A DNA stretch of 26,143 nucleotides, taken from positions 1-26,143 of the forward strand of contig DJCX01000033.1 in NCBI GenBank assembly GCA_002430755.1, written 5' to 3'. Made by a program: the position numbers and the translations under genes. The stretch's first letter is position 1. Every line of letters begins with the position of its first letter. This DNA is from Flavobacteriales bacterium UBA5939. Lineage in GTDB: Bacteria > Bacteroidota > Bacteroidia > Flavobacteriales > Schleiferiaceae. Under the pieces are notes generated by a model. It had not been told where the DNA came from and did not search any database. It saw only the letters and a list, made by a program, of their open reading frames with translations. This document shows, one piece after another, positions 6,859-15,295 of this stretch.

Positions 6859-9711
6859 ATGCCGAAAGATACTTCCATCAAGCACGTCTTAATAATCGGA
6901 TCTGGTCCTATTGTCATTGGCCAAGCATGTGAGTTCGATTATTCAGGATCACAAGCCTCACGCTCCTTGCGAGAAGAAGGCATCATTGTCACCCTTATTA
7001 ATTCCAACCCAGCAACCATCATGACGGATGAGGTTGTTGCCGATAACATTTACCTCAAACCACTTACTGTGGAGAGCATTGAGGATATTTTGAAGACACA
7101 TCCCGATATCGATGTAGTTCTTCCTACAATGGGTGGACAGACCGCGTTGAACCTTTGTATCGAAGCCGATAAGCAGGGTATTTGGGAGGAAAATGGCGTG
7201 AAGATTATTGGTGTCGATATTGATGCCATTAACATTACCGAGGATAGAGACGAGTTCCGCAAATTGATGGAGGAGATCGACGTGCCTATGGCCCCGTCTC
7301 GTATTGCGAAGAGCTTCTTACGCGGTAAGGAAACTGCCCAAGAATTTGGCTTTCCACTCTGTGTGCGTGCCTCATTTACCCTTGGTGGTGCGGGTGCTAC
7401 GTTTGTGCATACCGAAGATGAATTTGATACGGCCCTCAGCCGTGGACTAGAGATTAGTCCAATCCACGAAGTAATGATTGACAAGGCCCTACTCGGATGG
7501 AAGGAGTACGAGCTGGAGTTGCTTCGCGATAAAAACGACAACATTATCATCATCTGTTCTATTGAGAACATGGATCCAATGGGTATCCACACGGGTGATT
7601 CAATTACCGTTGCTCCTGCAATGACCTTGAGCGATACCACGTACCAAAAGATGCGTGATATGGCGATTAAAATGATGCGTAGCATTGGAACATTCGCAGG
7701 TGGATGTAACGTGCAGTTCGCTGTGAGTCCTGACGAAAACGAAGACATCGTTGCTATTGAGATCAACCCTCGTGTGAGTCGATCGTCAGCATTGGCCTCG
7801 AAAGCAACGGGTTACCCTATCGCAAAGATTGCTGCCAAGATGGCTATCGGTTACACTTTGGATGAGCTGATGAACCAGATCACCAAAACGACGACAGCAT
7901 ATTTTGAGCCTACCTTAGATTATGTGATCGTAAAGATCCCTCGTTGGAACTTCGAGAAATTCGAAGGCGCCGATACGCGACTAGGTATTCAGATGAAAGC
8001 CGTAGGGGAGGTTATGGGAATTGGCCGCAGCTTCCAGGAAGCCTTACATAAAGCGGCGCAATCACTTGAAATCAAGCGAAACGGCTTGGGTGCCGACGGT
8101 AAAGGATTGACCGATCAGGATACCATCTTGCACAAATTAGAGCACGCTTCGTCGGACCGCTTGTTCGTCATCTATGATGCTATTCAAATGGGGATTCCAC
8201 TGCGTACCATCTTCGATATCACGAAGATTGACATGTGGTTCTTGAAGGAAATTGAAGACCTAGCGAAAGTACAAGCGCGTATCGAAAAGCACAGCCTTGA
8301 AAGCCTGCCGAAGGATCTGATCCAAGAGGCGAAGATGAAGGGTTTTGCAGATCGTCAAATTGCGCACATGGTTCGTGCCTTAGAAAGTGAGGTACACCAA
8401 AAAAGAACGGATCTTGGTATTAAGCGTGTGTGGAAGCTTGTGGATACTTGTGCTGCAGAGTTCCCTGCGCAAACGCCTTATTACTATTCTACCTTCGAAA
8501 TGCCTTACGTTACTGCGGATGGCGTGGAGATTATTGAAAATGAAAGTGAGGTAACCGAGCGTGAGAAAATCATCGTTTTAGGTTCCGGTCCTAACCGTAT
8601 TGGTCAGGGTATTGAATTTGATTACAGCTGTGTACACGGTGTTTTGAGTGCCCGCGAAGAAGGCTACGAAACCATAATGATCAACTGTAACCCAGAGACG
8701 GTAAGTACAGACTTTGATACTGCAGATAAGCTGTACTTCGAGCCGGTGTTCTGGGAGCATATTTATGATATCATTCTTCACGAGAAGCCGCGCGGTGTGA
8801 TTGTTCAGTTGGGCGGTCAGACGGCATTGAAATTGGCTGAGAAGATGAGCCGTTACGGCATCGAAATTATCGGTACTTCTTACGAAGCTTTGGATTTGGC
8901 AGAAGATAGGGGCCGATTCTCAACGCTGCTGAAGGACATCAACATCCCATATCCGAAATTTGATGTAGCTACGAACGCTGATGAAGCTTTGGATATCTCT
9001 GATGAACTAGGCTTCCCAATCCTTGTACGTCCGTCGTACGTATTGGGGGGTCAAGGGATGAAGATTGTCATCAATAAGGAAGAGCTACAGCGCCACGTGA
9101 TCAACCTCTTCAAGGAGTTTGAAGGCAACCGTGTACTTCTTGACCATTACTTAGATGGGGCCATCGAAGCAGAGGCAGATGCCATTTGTGATGGTGAAGA
9201 TGCCTACATCATTGGAATCATGGAGCACATCGAGCCGTGTGGTATTCACTCGGGCGATAGCTCGGCAGTATTGCCGCCGTTTAACCTTGGACCGCTCGTC
9301 ATGGAGCAAATCAAGGAGCATACCATCAACATTGCGAAGGCGCTCGATACCAAAGGGCTGATCAACATTCAGTTCGCCATTAAAGACGACGTTGTGTATA
9401 TCATCGAGGCCAACCCTCGTGCATCGCGTACCGTGCCGTTTATCTGTAAGGCATACGGTGAGCCGTACGTGAATTACGCCACAAAAGTGATGTTGGGTAC
9501 GAAGAAGGTGAAAGACTTTGATTTCAATCCACAGATGGAAGGTTTCGCTATCAAGATTCCTGTGTTCTCGTTCAGTAAATTCCCGAACGTGAACAAGAAA
9601 CTTGGACCAGAGATGAAGTCTACTGGTGAGGAGATCCGATTCATCAAGGATTTGAAGGATCCAGTATTTAAGAAATTACATAGTGAGCGCAGCTTGTATT
9701 TGAGCCGCTAA
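6859..9711 (+). CDS. carB: Carbamoyl-phosphate synthase large subunit, lacking the C-terminal allosteric domain
   Basis: CarB makes carbamoyl phosphate from bicarbonate, ATP and ammonia (supplied by the CarA glutaminase) for pyrimidine and arginine synthesis. The first ATP-grasp half starts with GSGPIVIGQACEFDYSG and includes ASFTLGGAGA and EINPRVSRSSALASKATG. A helical oligomerisation region follows. The second half starts with GSGPNRIGQGIEFDYSC and includes RPSYVLGGQGM and EANPRASRTVPF. The protein is 950 residues against 1073 for E. coli CarB: it ends soon after LGPEMKSTGEE, where the MGS-like allosteric domain would begin. A terminator starts 18 bases after the stop, so this is not a frameshift within the window. 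carA is not adjacent. Confidence 0.97.
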   Translation: MPKDTSIKHVLIIGSGPIVIGQACEFDYSGSQASRSLREEGIIVTLINSNPATIMTDEVVADNIYLKPLTVESIEDILKTHPDIDVVLPTMGGQTALNLCIEADKQGIWEENGVKIIGVDIDAINITEDRDEFRKLMEEIDVPMAPSRIAKSFLRGKETAQEFGFPLCVRASFTLGGAGATFVHTEDEFDTALSRGLEISPIHEVMIDKALLGWKEYELELLRDKNDNIIIICSIENMDPMGIHTGDSITVAPAMTLSDTTYQKMRDMAIKMMRSIGTFAGGCNVQFAVSPDENEDIVAIEINPRVSRSSALASKATGYPIAKIAAKMAIGYTLDELMNQITKTTTAYFEPTLDYVIVKIPRWNFEKFEGADTRLGIQMKAVGEVMGIGRSFQEALHKAAQSLEIKRNGLGADGKGLTDQDTILHKLEHASSDRLFVIYDAIQMGIPLRTIFDITKIDMWFLKEIEDLAKVQARIEKHSLESLPKDLIQEAKMKGFADRQIAHMVRALESEVHQKRTDLGIKRVWKLVDTCAAEFPAQTPYYYSTFEMPYVTADGVEIIENESEVTEREKIIVLGSGPNRIGQGIEFDYSCVHGVLSAREEGYETIMINCNPETVSTDFDTADKLYFEPVFWEHIYDIILHEKPRGVIVQLGGQTALKLAEKMSRYGIEIIGTSYEALDLAEDRGRFSTLLKDINIPYPKFDVATNADEALDISDELGFPILVRPSYVLGGQGMKIVINKEELQRHVINLFKEFEGNRVLLDHYLDGAIEAEADAICDGEDAYIIGIMEHIEPCGIHSGDSSAVLPPFNLGPLVMEQIKEHTINIAKALDTKGLINIQFAIKDDVVYIIEANPRASRTVPFICKAYGEPYVNYATKVMLGTKKVKDFDFNPQMEGFAIKIPVFSFSKFPNVNKKLGPEMKSTGEEIRFIKDLKDPVFKKLHSERSLYLSR

Positions 9712-9729
9712 CGTTAACAGAAGTTTTGA

Positions 9730-9764
9730 AATCCCGGCGCCATCGGCGCCGGGATTCTTTTTTA
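9730..9764 (+). terminator. Rho-independent terminator of carB
   Basis: AATCCCGGCGCC (9730-9741) pairs perfectly with GGCGCCGGGATT (9745-9756) around a 3-base loop, followed by CTTTTTT. It is the most GC-rich stem in the window. Confidence 0.95.
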
Positions 9765-9770
9765 TCTTGG
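9763..9770 (+). promoter_or_regulatory. Possible -7 element for the DUF4834-like gene
   Basis: TATCTTGG differs from TAnnTTTG at one position and lies 16 bases before the GTG start, the same distance as at carB. It overlaps the end of the carB terminator. No -33 TTG was found. Confidence 0.25.
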
Positions 9771-9786
9771 AAAAAAAATTCGCTGC

Positions 9787-9978
9787 GTGTTTAGATTCAT
9801 AGCACTAACTATCCTTGCTTATTTCATCTTCCGATGGCTCGACAGATTCTTCGGTGGTGCTCCTGCACCTCGCAAAAGAGGCAGTCGCCCTTCCAGCGGT
9901 ACTCGCGAGAAGCGCAGTAGTGTGAAAAAAGATGTGGGTGAATACGTCGACTACGAGGAGGTGAAAGAAGATAAGTAG
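9787..9978 (+). CDS. Small membrane-anchored protein, DUF4834-like
   Basis: A 63-residue protein with one N-terminal membrane segment (FIALTILAYFIFRWL, about 3-18), then a very basic, serine- and proline-rich linker, and an acidic end VGEYVDYEEVKEDK. This layout, especially the VGEYVDYEEV ending, matches the DUF4834 family of Bacteroidota as I recall it; the function is unknown. The start is GTG. It ends two bases before the glycosyltransferase start, so the two are likely one transcript. Confidence 0.7.
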   Translation: MFRFIALTILAYFIFRWLDRFFGGAPAPRKRGSRPSSGTREKRSSVKKDVGEYVDYEEVKEDK

Positions 9979-9980
9979 CC

Positions 9981-11246
9981 TTGAAACTCGGAATCATCAC
10001 ATATTATTGGCCTCCTGCAGGCGGACCTGGCGTTCAGCGTTGGTTGAAGCTTAGCAAATACCTCGCGCGCGAGGGCGTCGAGCTGTTTGTGGTTACTGTG
10101 GATGCCGATAAGGCTACCTATCCACTGCGGGACGAAGGCTTACAATCAGATGTAGCCAATGGTATTACAGTCATTCGCACCGGTACCAATGAAAAGTTCG
10201 GCGCGTACAAGAAGGTGACCGGTAAAAAACAAGTGCCTTTTAGCGGATTTAGTGGTGAGGATGCCAAGGTGAGTATGCTGCAGAAGATTGCTCGATTTGT
10301 TCGTGGTAATTTCTTTGTTCCGGACGCTCGAATAGGTTGGAACAAGCATGCCTACAGCGCCGCTGAGAAAATCATCGTGCAGCACGATGTGAGGCATTGG
10401 ATTACGACTTCTCCACCGCACAGTACCCAGCTGGTAGGATTGAAATTGAAGCGCAATTACGGCATTCATTGGACCGCCGATTTCCGCGATCCGTGGACGG
10501 ATATTTATTACTACCGTAAATTCTACCCTACAGCCCTTACTAGAGCCTACGAGCAAGGCTTAGAACGAAAAGTGTTCTCTTCTTGCGATGCTTTGTTGAG
10601 TGTGAGTCCGGCATGGAGCAAACTCTACCAAAGTAAAGGTGCAGTGCCTACGAGCAAGGTGGACACTGTGACCAATGGTTTTGATGCTGAAGATTTCGCT
10701 GGCCAACAAGCCAATCGTCCAGAGGATTTCACCATCACCTATGCTGGTACATTGGCAGCACAGTATCCTGTGGCCGATTTTATAACTGCCCTCAATCAAC
10801 TTGATTTTCCGGTAATTCTTAAAGTAATTGGTTCTTGGGACGGATTGAGTAAGAAGCGATTAGAGAAAGCCGCTGATCATGTTCAGTTGAAGTTTGTAGA
10901 ATATGTACCTAAAAAGGACCTGAATGCCATGATGATGGCCAGTCACCTGTCGCTATTCTTGCTCCCGGAGGTAGAGAGTGCAAAAGGGCATATTCCTGGG
11001 AAGCTCTTTGACTATCTAGGTGCTGGTAATCCTATTTTGGGATTGGGTCCAGTGGATGGCGATGCAGCAGGAATCATTCGTGATGCTCAGGCAGGGGAGG
11101 TTTTTAGTTATGGAAACACCGGAGGGATCGTTGACTTCTTAAAAGCGCACAAGCAGCAATGTCCAACATTGGATGCAGCGCTTACGGCTCCTTATGAAAG
11201 AAGTGTTCAAGCCAAGGCCGTGTTGAAGGCTGTATTTGGCGACTAA
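9981..11246 (+). CDS. Glycosyltransferase family 4 protein
   Basis: A 421-residue GT-B fold glycosyltransferase, probably moving a sugar from a nucleotide donor to a cell-surface glycan. The N-terminal domain starts with ITYYWPPAGGPGVQRW (6-21), typical of bacterial GT4 enzymes. The linker and C-terminal domain carry TNGFDAEDF (231-239), ITYAGTL (252-258) and GHIPGKLFDYLGAGNPIL (336-353), the donor-binding region. The usual glutamate before YL is aspartate here. The start is TTG; it lies two bases after the preceding stop, and no ATG is close. No other polysaccharide genes are adjacent except the convergent yfhO-like gene, so the acceptor is unknown. Confidence 0.88.
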   Translation: MKLGIITYYWPPAGGPGVQRWLKLSKYLAREGVELFVVTVDADKATYPLRDEGLQSDVANGITVIRTGTNEKFGAYKKVTGKKQVPFSGFSGEDAKVSMLQKIARFVRGNFFVPDARIGWNKHAYSAAEKIIVQHDVRHWITTSPPHSTQLVGLKLKRNYGIHWTADFRDPWTDIYYYRKFYPTALTRAYEQGLERKVFSSCDALLSVSPAWSKLYQSKGAVPTSKVDTVTNGFDAEDFAGQQANRPEDFTITYAGTLAAQYPVADFITALNQLDFPVILKVIGSWDGLSKKRLEKAADHVQLKFVEYVPKKDLNAMMMASHLSLFLLPEVESAKGHIPGKLFDYLGAGNPILGLGPVDGDAAGIIRDAQAGEVFSYGNTGGIVDFLKAHKQQCPTLDAALTAPYERSVQAKAVLKAVFGD

Positions 11247-11265
11247 GGAAAAATAGAACCCACAA

Positions 11266-11296
11266 AAAAAGCCACCCGCGCAGCGGGTGGCTTTTT
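11266..11296. terminator. Bidirectional terminator between the glycosyltransferase and yfhO-like genes
   Basis: AAAAAGCCACCCGC (11266-11279) pairs with GCGGGTGGCTTTTT (11283-11296) around a 3-base loop. The A-run on one side and T-run on the other make it a good terminator in both directions for the two convergent genes. Confidence 0.95.
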
Positions 11297-11313
11297 ATTT
11301 CTCTGAAGAAAAA

Positions 11314-13767
11314 TTACGCTTTATTCTCTTTGTAGGCCGACCATCCGAAGTAGGCGATTAGCAGTAAGAGCAGACCTGATCCTGCCATATTTACCTTTTG
11401 ACCGGCATAGAAAGACTTTGGTTTGAATTCAAACACGATTTCATGCTTTCCGGCAGGAACCTTCATGCCTCGGAGGGTGTAATTCACACGAATGTGCTCT
11501 ACAGGTTCACCGTCTATGTAGGCTTGCCAATCATTCCCGGAACCTTCGTAGTAGATTTCTGAGAAGACCACAAAGGCATTGCCGCCTTCAAAACTGTACT
11601 CCATATACTTTGGATCGTAGCTGGTGAGCTTCACTTTGGCCGGAGCGAATGAGGTTGTATTGCCTAAGTAGTCGCCATATCGCGCATCTACAACGGCTGT
11701 TGACTTAGGATTGAAACTTGAGAGCGCAGCCATTTCAGCATCGGCATTCGCGACCACATTTATAGTGCTTACCGACCAAGCATTTCCACAAGCGTTTGGG
11801 TTACGTTGCGCTTGAGGTTGGCCGTTGGCACCCTGAGCGATCACATATTTGGCATTTAGCATGCTGAAACACGCCATGTTTTGCTTGTTAAGCTGGTTAT
11901 CGATAAGGTCCTGATAGCGCTGTAGTTTGGCACCGTGATAGCCCCCAATACTCTTGTGGTGGTAGCTGGTGTAACTGTCGTTGGTAAGGCCTGCCGTACT
12001 GTTCCAAACGCGGAAGTGCGGATCGTTGTCTTGCAGGATCGCTTGGTTGGCTGCATTGGGTGCATATTGTTGCTCCCATTGGCGTTTGGATTGGAAGTCG
12101 TCCAATTCTAATTGGTCGCGATCGAAACCGTAGAGGTCCAATAAGGTGATCGCACCAACTGCAGCAATGGTAGCCACTTGGTTTAATTTACCAATGTGCC
12201 ATACGTACAAGGCTGCTGCGGTGAGCAAGCCAAAGATTAGAGAGCGCATTGCTGAGCTTGTGATGATTCCTTGACGATCGCTAATAAGCTGATCTAGAGA
12301 AAAACCTTGTTGTGTGAAGCCCACGTCGCGTGCACCTTCAAGATTCATCGCATACGGCGCGATCAATCCAAAAAGGACTACGAATCCAGCGAATGCGGCT
12401 GCTCCTCGAGTGAAGGCTTTCATTCTTGCAGGCTTATCAAGTCCTATCCAACTGTTCAGGCCATAGATGCCGTAGAATGGGATGAGGAAGAAGAGTACTA
12501 CCATCGCCATCGATGGTACACGGAACTTATTGTAGAGCGGAAGTGCGTCGAATAGGAGTTTATTGAAGGATTCAAAATTGGACCCCCAAGCCATAAACAG
12601 GAAGACGATACCGGAAGCCAACACCCAATTTCTCATCGTTCCACCAACGGTAAATAGGGCCAGGCAAAAGAGGAAAAATACGCCTGCACCCACATAGTAG
12701 GCGCCGTTGCCCATGCTTTCTCCCGTCCACTTCATGAAGGCAGCACCCATGTATTGATTGGCTTGTGCCTCGGCTTGACTGGCGTTCATTCCTTGCTGAC
12801 GGAAGGCGCGAACGAGTTGATCAAAGGTTTCTGTGCCCATATCTGAGTAATCGACCATCATACCGCCGCCGGCAGCATTTGGGATAACTAAAGCAACACT
12901 TTCGTAAATACCGCTGGACCAGGCCATGGCATAATCGAACGAAAGACCACCTTCGCCTTGATTTTGATTTTTATTGGTCAATTCTGAAATCCCGCCACGC
13001 ATACTTTCCTTCGTGTACACCTGAGTCCCCCACATGTTTGCAAGGTTAGGACCGATGCTTAGAACTGCGGCTACTAGTAGCCATCCAGTGAGCTTAGCGA
13101 ATTCTGGAAGTGCCTTTTCACGAGCGTATTTAATGAGGTAAGTAATCCAGATAATACCCATGAATAAGCCAGCGTAATAGGTGATTTGGAAGTGATTTCT
13201 ATGGATGCTAAGACCCGCGAAAATGGCCATGAGAATCATTGCTTTCCAATTCTTCTTTTCGAAGATGAGCAGTAGTGCCATAATCATAAGGGGGATGAAA
13301 GCTGCAGTATTAACCTTGGCATTGTGCCCCGCAGCGTAACCTATGATGAAGAATCCGGAATATCCGTAAGCGAAGCCGCCAATGGTGCTTAGCCAGTGAT
13401 TTACTCCGAGACCCCTAAGACCAATAAACCCACCGATCATCAAATAGAAAATGATGTACGTAGAGGATGTGGTCCCTCCAATAGCTTTCACAGCACCTGT
13501 GATGTATTGAAAGATATTGCCGCCGTATTTTGTTGAAATCTGTGCCGTGGGCATGCCGCTAAACATCGAATTGGTCCAAAGAGGCTCTTCGCCCGAGGCC
13601 TCGCGGTAATCACGAATTTCTTTGCTTTTGGCGTAGCCGAGTTTAATATCGTCTTGGTCAAGAATATCGCCGCTGAGGTAAGCTGGGCTTAAAAAGGCTA
13701 CATTCAAGCCTAATAAAATTGCGATTGGAAGTATCCATGTACGCAAAAGTGGCATCCATTGCTTCAT
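11314..13767 (-). CDS. YfhO family membrane protein
   Basis: An 817-residue polytopic membrane protein. After an N-terminal hydrophobic segment (about 12-28) comes an extracytoplasmic loop (DILDQDDIKLGYAKSKEIRD), then many membrane spans, a large soluble region from about 550, and a final span near 797-811 with a basic tail. The DWQAYIDGEPV segment and the following GMKVPAGKHEIVFEF strand are hallmarks of YfhO proteins. The family is related to GT-C glycosyltransferases and is linked to cell-wall or teichoic-acid glycosylation in Firmicutes; its role in Bacteroidota is not established. It is divergent from the PLP pair and convergent with a glycosyltransferase. Confidence 0.88.
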   Translation of the reverse strand: MKQWMPLLRTWILPIAILLGLNVAFLSPAYLSGDILDQDDIKLGYAKSKEIRDYREASGEEPLWTNSMFSGMPTAQISTKYGGNIFQYITGAVKAIGGTTSSTYIIFYLMIGGFIGLRGLGVNHWLSTIGGFAYGYSGFFIIGYAAGHNAKVNTAAFIPLMIMALLLIFEKKNWKAMILMAIFAGLSIHRNHFQITYYAGLFMGIIWITYLIKYAREKALPEFAKLTGWLLVAAVLSIGPNLANMWGTQVYTKESMRGGISELTNKNQNQGEGGLSFDYAMAWSSGIYESVALVIPNAAGGGMMVDYSDMGTETFDQLVRAFRQQGMNASQAEAQANQYMGAAFMKWTGESMGNGAYYVGAGVFFLFCLALFTVGGTMRNWVLASGIVFLFMAWGSNFESFNKLLFDALPLYNKFRVPSMAMVVLFFLIPFYGIYGLNSWIGLDKPARMKAFTRGAAAFAGFVVLFGLIAPYAMNLEGARDVGFTQQGFSLDQLISDRQGIITSSAMRSLIFGLLTAAALYVWHIGKLNQVATIAAVGAITLLDLYGFDRDQLELDDFQSKRQWEQQYAPNAANQAILQDNDPHFRVWNSTAGLTNDSYTSYHHKSIGGYHGAKLQRYQDLIDNQLNKQNMACFSMLNAKYVIAQGANGQPQAQRNPNACGNAWSVSTINVVANADAEMAALSSFNPKSTAVVDARYGDYLGNTTSFAPAKVKLTSYDPKYMEYSFEGGNAFVVFSEIYYEGSGNDWQAYIDGEPVEHIRVNYTLRGMKVPAGKHEIVFEFKPKSFYAGQKVNMAGSGLLLLLIAYFGWSAYKENKA

Positions 13768-13785
13768 AGTAGGTCGTGCTCGTTA

Positions 13786-13799
13786 TTTGGACCTCCAAA
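13786..13799. promoter_or_regulatory. Inverted repeat in the divergent promoter region
   Basis: TTTGGA-CC-TCCAAA is a perfect 14-base inverted repeat 18 bases before the yfhO-like start and about 37 bases upstream of the TTG of the PLP-pair promoter. It could be an operator for either gene, or chance. Confidence 0.3.
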
Positions 13800-13835
13800 C
13801 TACCAAAACTTGTGGAATAATAAGGTGTCTTAACC

Positions 13836-13866
13836 TTGATAATCCCTCGATTAGGTGGTATTTTTC
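13836..13866 (+). promoter_or_regulatory. Probable promoter of the PLP enzyme pair
   Basis: TTG (13836-13838), a 20-base spacer and TATTTTTC (13859-13866) match the Bacteroidota promoter with one change in the last -7 base. The ATG at 13889 follows 22 bases later. This placement argues against the longer reading from TTG at 13787, which would start upstream of the promoter. Confidence 0.45.
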
Positions 13867-13888
13867 GGGCCTAACACAACGCATTGAT

Positions 13889-15295
13889 ATGGCCCGCAAG
13901 ATTAGCAAGGCAGAAATCGGTCAAATTTTAGAACAAGGGTGTGACGAACGTGTGCACCTGATCGAAGGCACCAACCGCAATAAATACCACCTCAATCCAG
14001 TAGAATACGAGACATTATTGCAGCGGGGTTCTTGTACCGCTAATTTGTTGACGCCTCGCTCGCACGGTGTGGCAAAGGCGTTCTTAGGTAAGTACGACGA
14101 GCTCAACTACGAGAGTTTACTCGAAAAACAAAGCAAGCGACTTATTGATCTGGTTGGTAGTGAGAACAACGAGCCGTTTGATATTTATTTCGGACCGTCC
14201 GGCTCAGATTTGGTGTACTATCCGCTGATGTTCCAATTAATGCTGAACCCGAGCAAGAAGCTTATCAATATTGTGAGCTGTCCAGAGGAATTGGGTTCCG
14301 GCTCTGGTTATGCTTCGGAAACTCGCTTTTACGCTAATTTCAACCAGTTCGGTGAGAACATTGTGAAAGGTGATTTCGTCGACCCGGAGCATGTAAGTGA
14401 AGTCCATTACCTAGATGCTCGAGATGCGGAAGGAAACATCCTCGACCGCAGTAAAGCGATTAAAGAAATCATTTCAGCCAATAAAGACGCTGCAGTAGTT
14501 GGGTCGTTGGTATTTGGTTCCAAATCTGGAATTAAAGACGATCTTGATATTATTGATCCAAACGACGGCACCATGTGGGTGGTCGATTTGTGTCAATTCC
14601 GTGTAGATCCGAAGCTCATCCACGATTTACTTGAAAAAGGTGTGATGATCATGCTTACGGGTTCTAAATTCTTCCAAGCGCCTCCATTCTGTGCAGCGAT
14701 GTTGGTTCCAAGAAAATGGAGCGAGCGCTTGAAAGAAGTAGATGCCTCAATCATTGCGCCGTACGGAAAACTCTTTTCAGCCTACGATGTGCCTTGGTTC
14801 ATGCAAAACATGCGCGAGTACTTACCGGAGAATGAAAACAAATCACTTCGCCTGCGTTGGGAGATTGCCTTGGATGAAATGGAGGCATATAGCTACTGGT
14901 CAACGCAGCAGACGGACGATATAATCACACGCTGGGCCACTGGTGTTATGGCTAGATTAGAAGATTCAGAACACTTTAAATTGATGCCGGATCAGCTGAA
15001 GACGAACATGTCCATCATCAGTTTCCAAGTATGGGTTGGTGGTCGTGCGTTGAATAACGCCGAATTAAAGGACCTATTTAAGGCTATCGCTACCGCTACT
15101 CACGAAGGTTTCAAGGATGGCATAAACAAAGTATTCTTCGGACAGCCGGTTCAATACGGTGACAAGAGTTTTATTCGCTTAGCTATTGGTGCGTACAGCG
15201 TTCGTTCTTTCTTGGAAGAGGATGCGATTGATTTGCACAACGATTACCGAGTGATTGAGATCATTGAAGACTACGCGAAAAAAATGTTTGGTTGA
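13889..15295 (+). CDS. PLP-dependent fold type I enzyme (class V aminotransferase-like)
   Basis: A 468-residue cytosolic enzyme. Visible fold type I landmarks, counted from ATG 13889: GPSGSDLVYYP (102-112) as phosphate-binding loop, VVDLCQF (231-237) with D233 for the pyridine nitrogen and Q236 in the VDxxQ pattern of class V enzymes, TGSKFFQAPPF (257-267) with K260 as likely Schiff-base lysine, and FIRLAIGA (428-435) with R430 as likely carboxylate-binding arginine. The reaction is not readable: aminotransferase, lyase and decarboxylase are possible. The frame opens to a TTG at 13787, but MARKISKAEIG is the more natural start. It overlaps the next gene by four bases (TTGA), so the two are translationally coupled and probably act on one pathway. 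Confidence 0.8.
   Translation: MARKISKAEIGQILEQGCDERVHLIEGTNRNKYHLNPVEYETLLQRGSCTANLLTPRSHGVAKAFLGKYDELNYESLLEKQSKRLIDLVGSENNEPFDIYFGPSGSDLVYYPLMFQLMLNPSKKLINIVSCPEELGSGSGYASETRFYANFNQFGENIVKGDFVDPEHVSEVHYLDARDAEGNILDRSKAIKEIISANKDAAVVGSLVFGSKSGIKDDLDIIDPNDGTMWVVDLCQFRVDPKLIHDLLEKGVMIMLTGSKFFQAPPFCAAMLVPRKWSERLKEVDASIIAPYGKLFSAYDVPWFMQNMREYLPENENKSLRLRWEIALDEMEAYSYWSTQQTDDIITRWATGVMARLEDSEHFKLMPDQLKTNMSIISFQVWVGGRALNNAELKDLFKAIATATHEGFKDGINKVFFGQPVQYGDKSFIRLAIGAYSVRSFLEEDAIDLHNDYRVIEIIEDYAKKMFG

Noticed and set aside
7050..7766. 238-codon minus-strand open frame inside carB, and similar long antisense frames in trkH, rlmH, holA and pyrG
   Set aside because: All lie opposite well-supported genes, have no recognisable domains, and their composition is what codon-biased antisense frames produce.
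13787..13888. 34-codon upstream extension of the fold type I PLP gene from TTG 13787
   Set aside because: It would begin upstream of the likely promoter (13836-13866) and inside the inverted repeat; the extra residues look non-coding and ATG 13889 is well placed.
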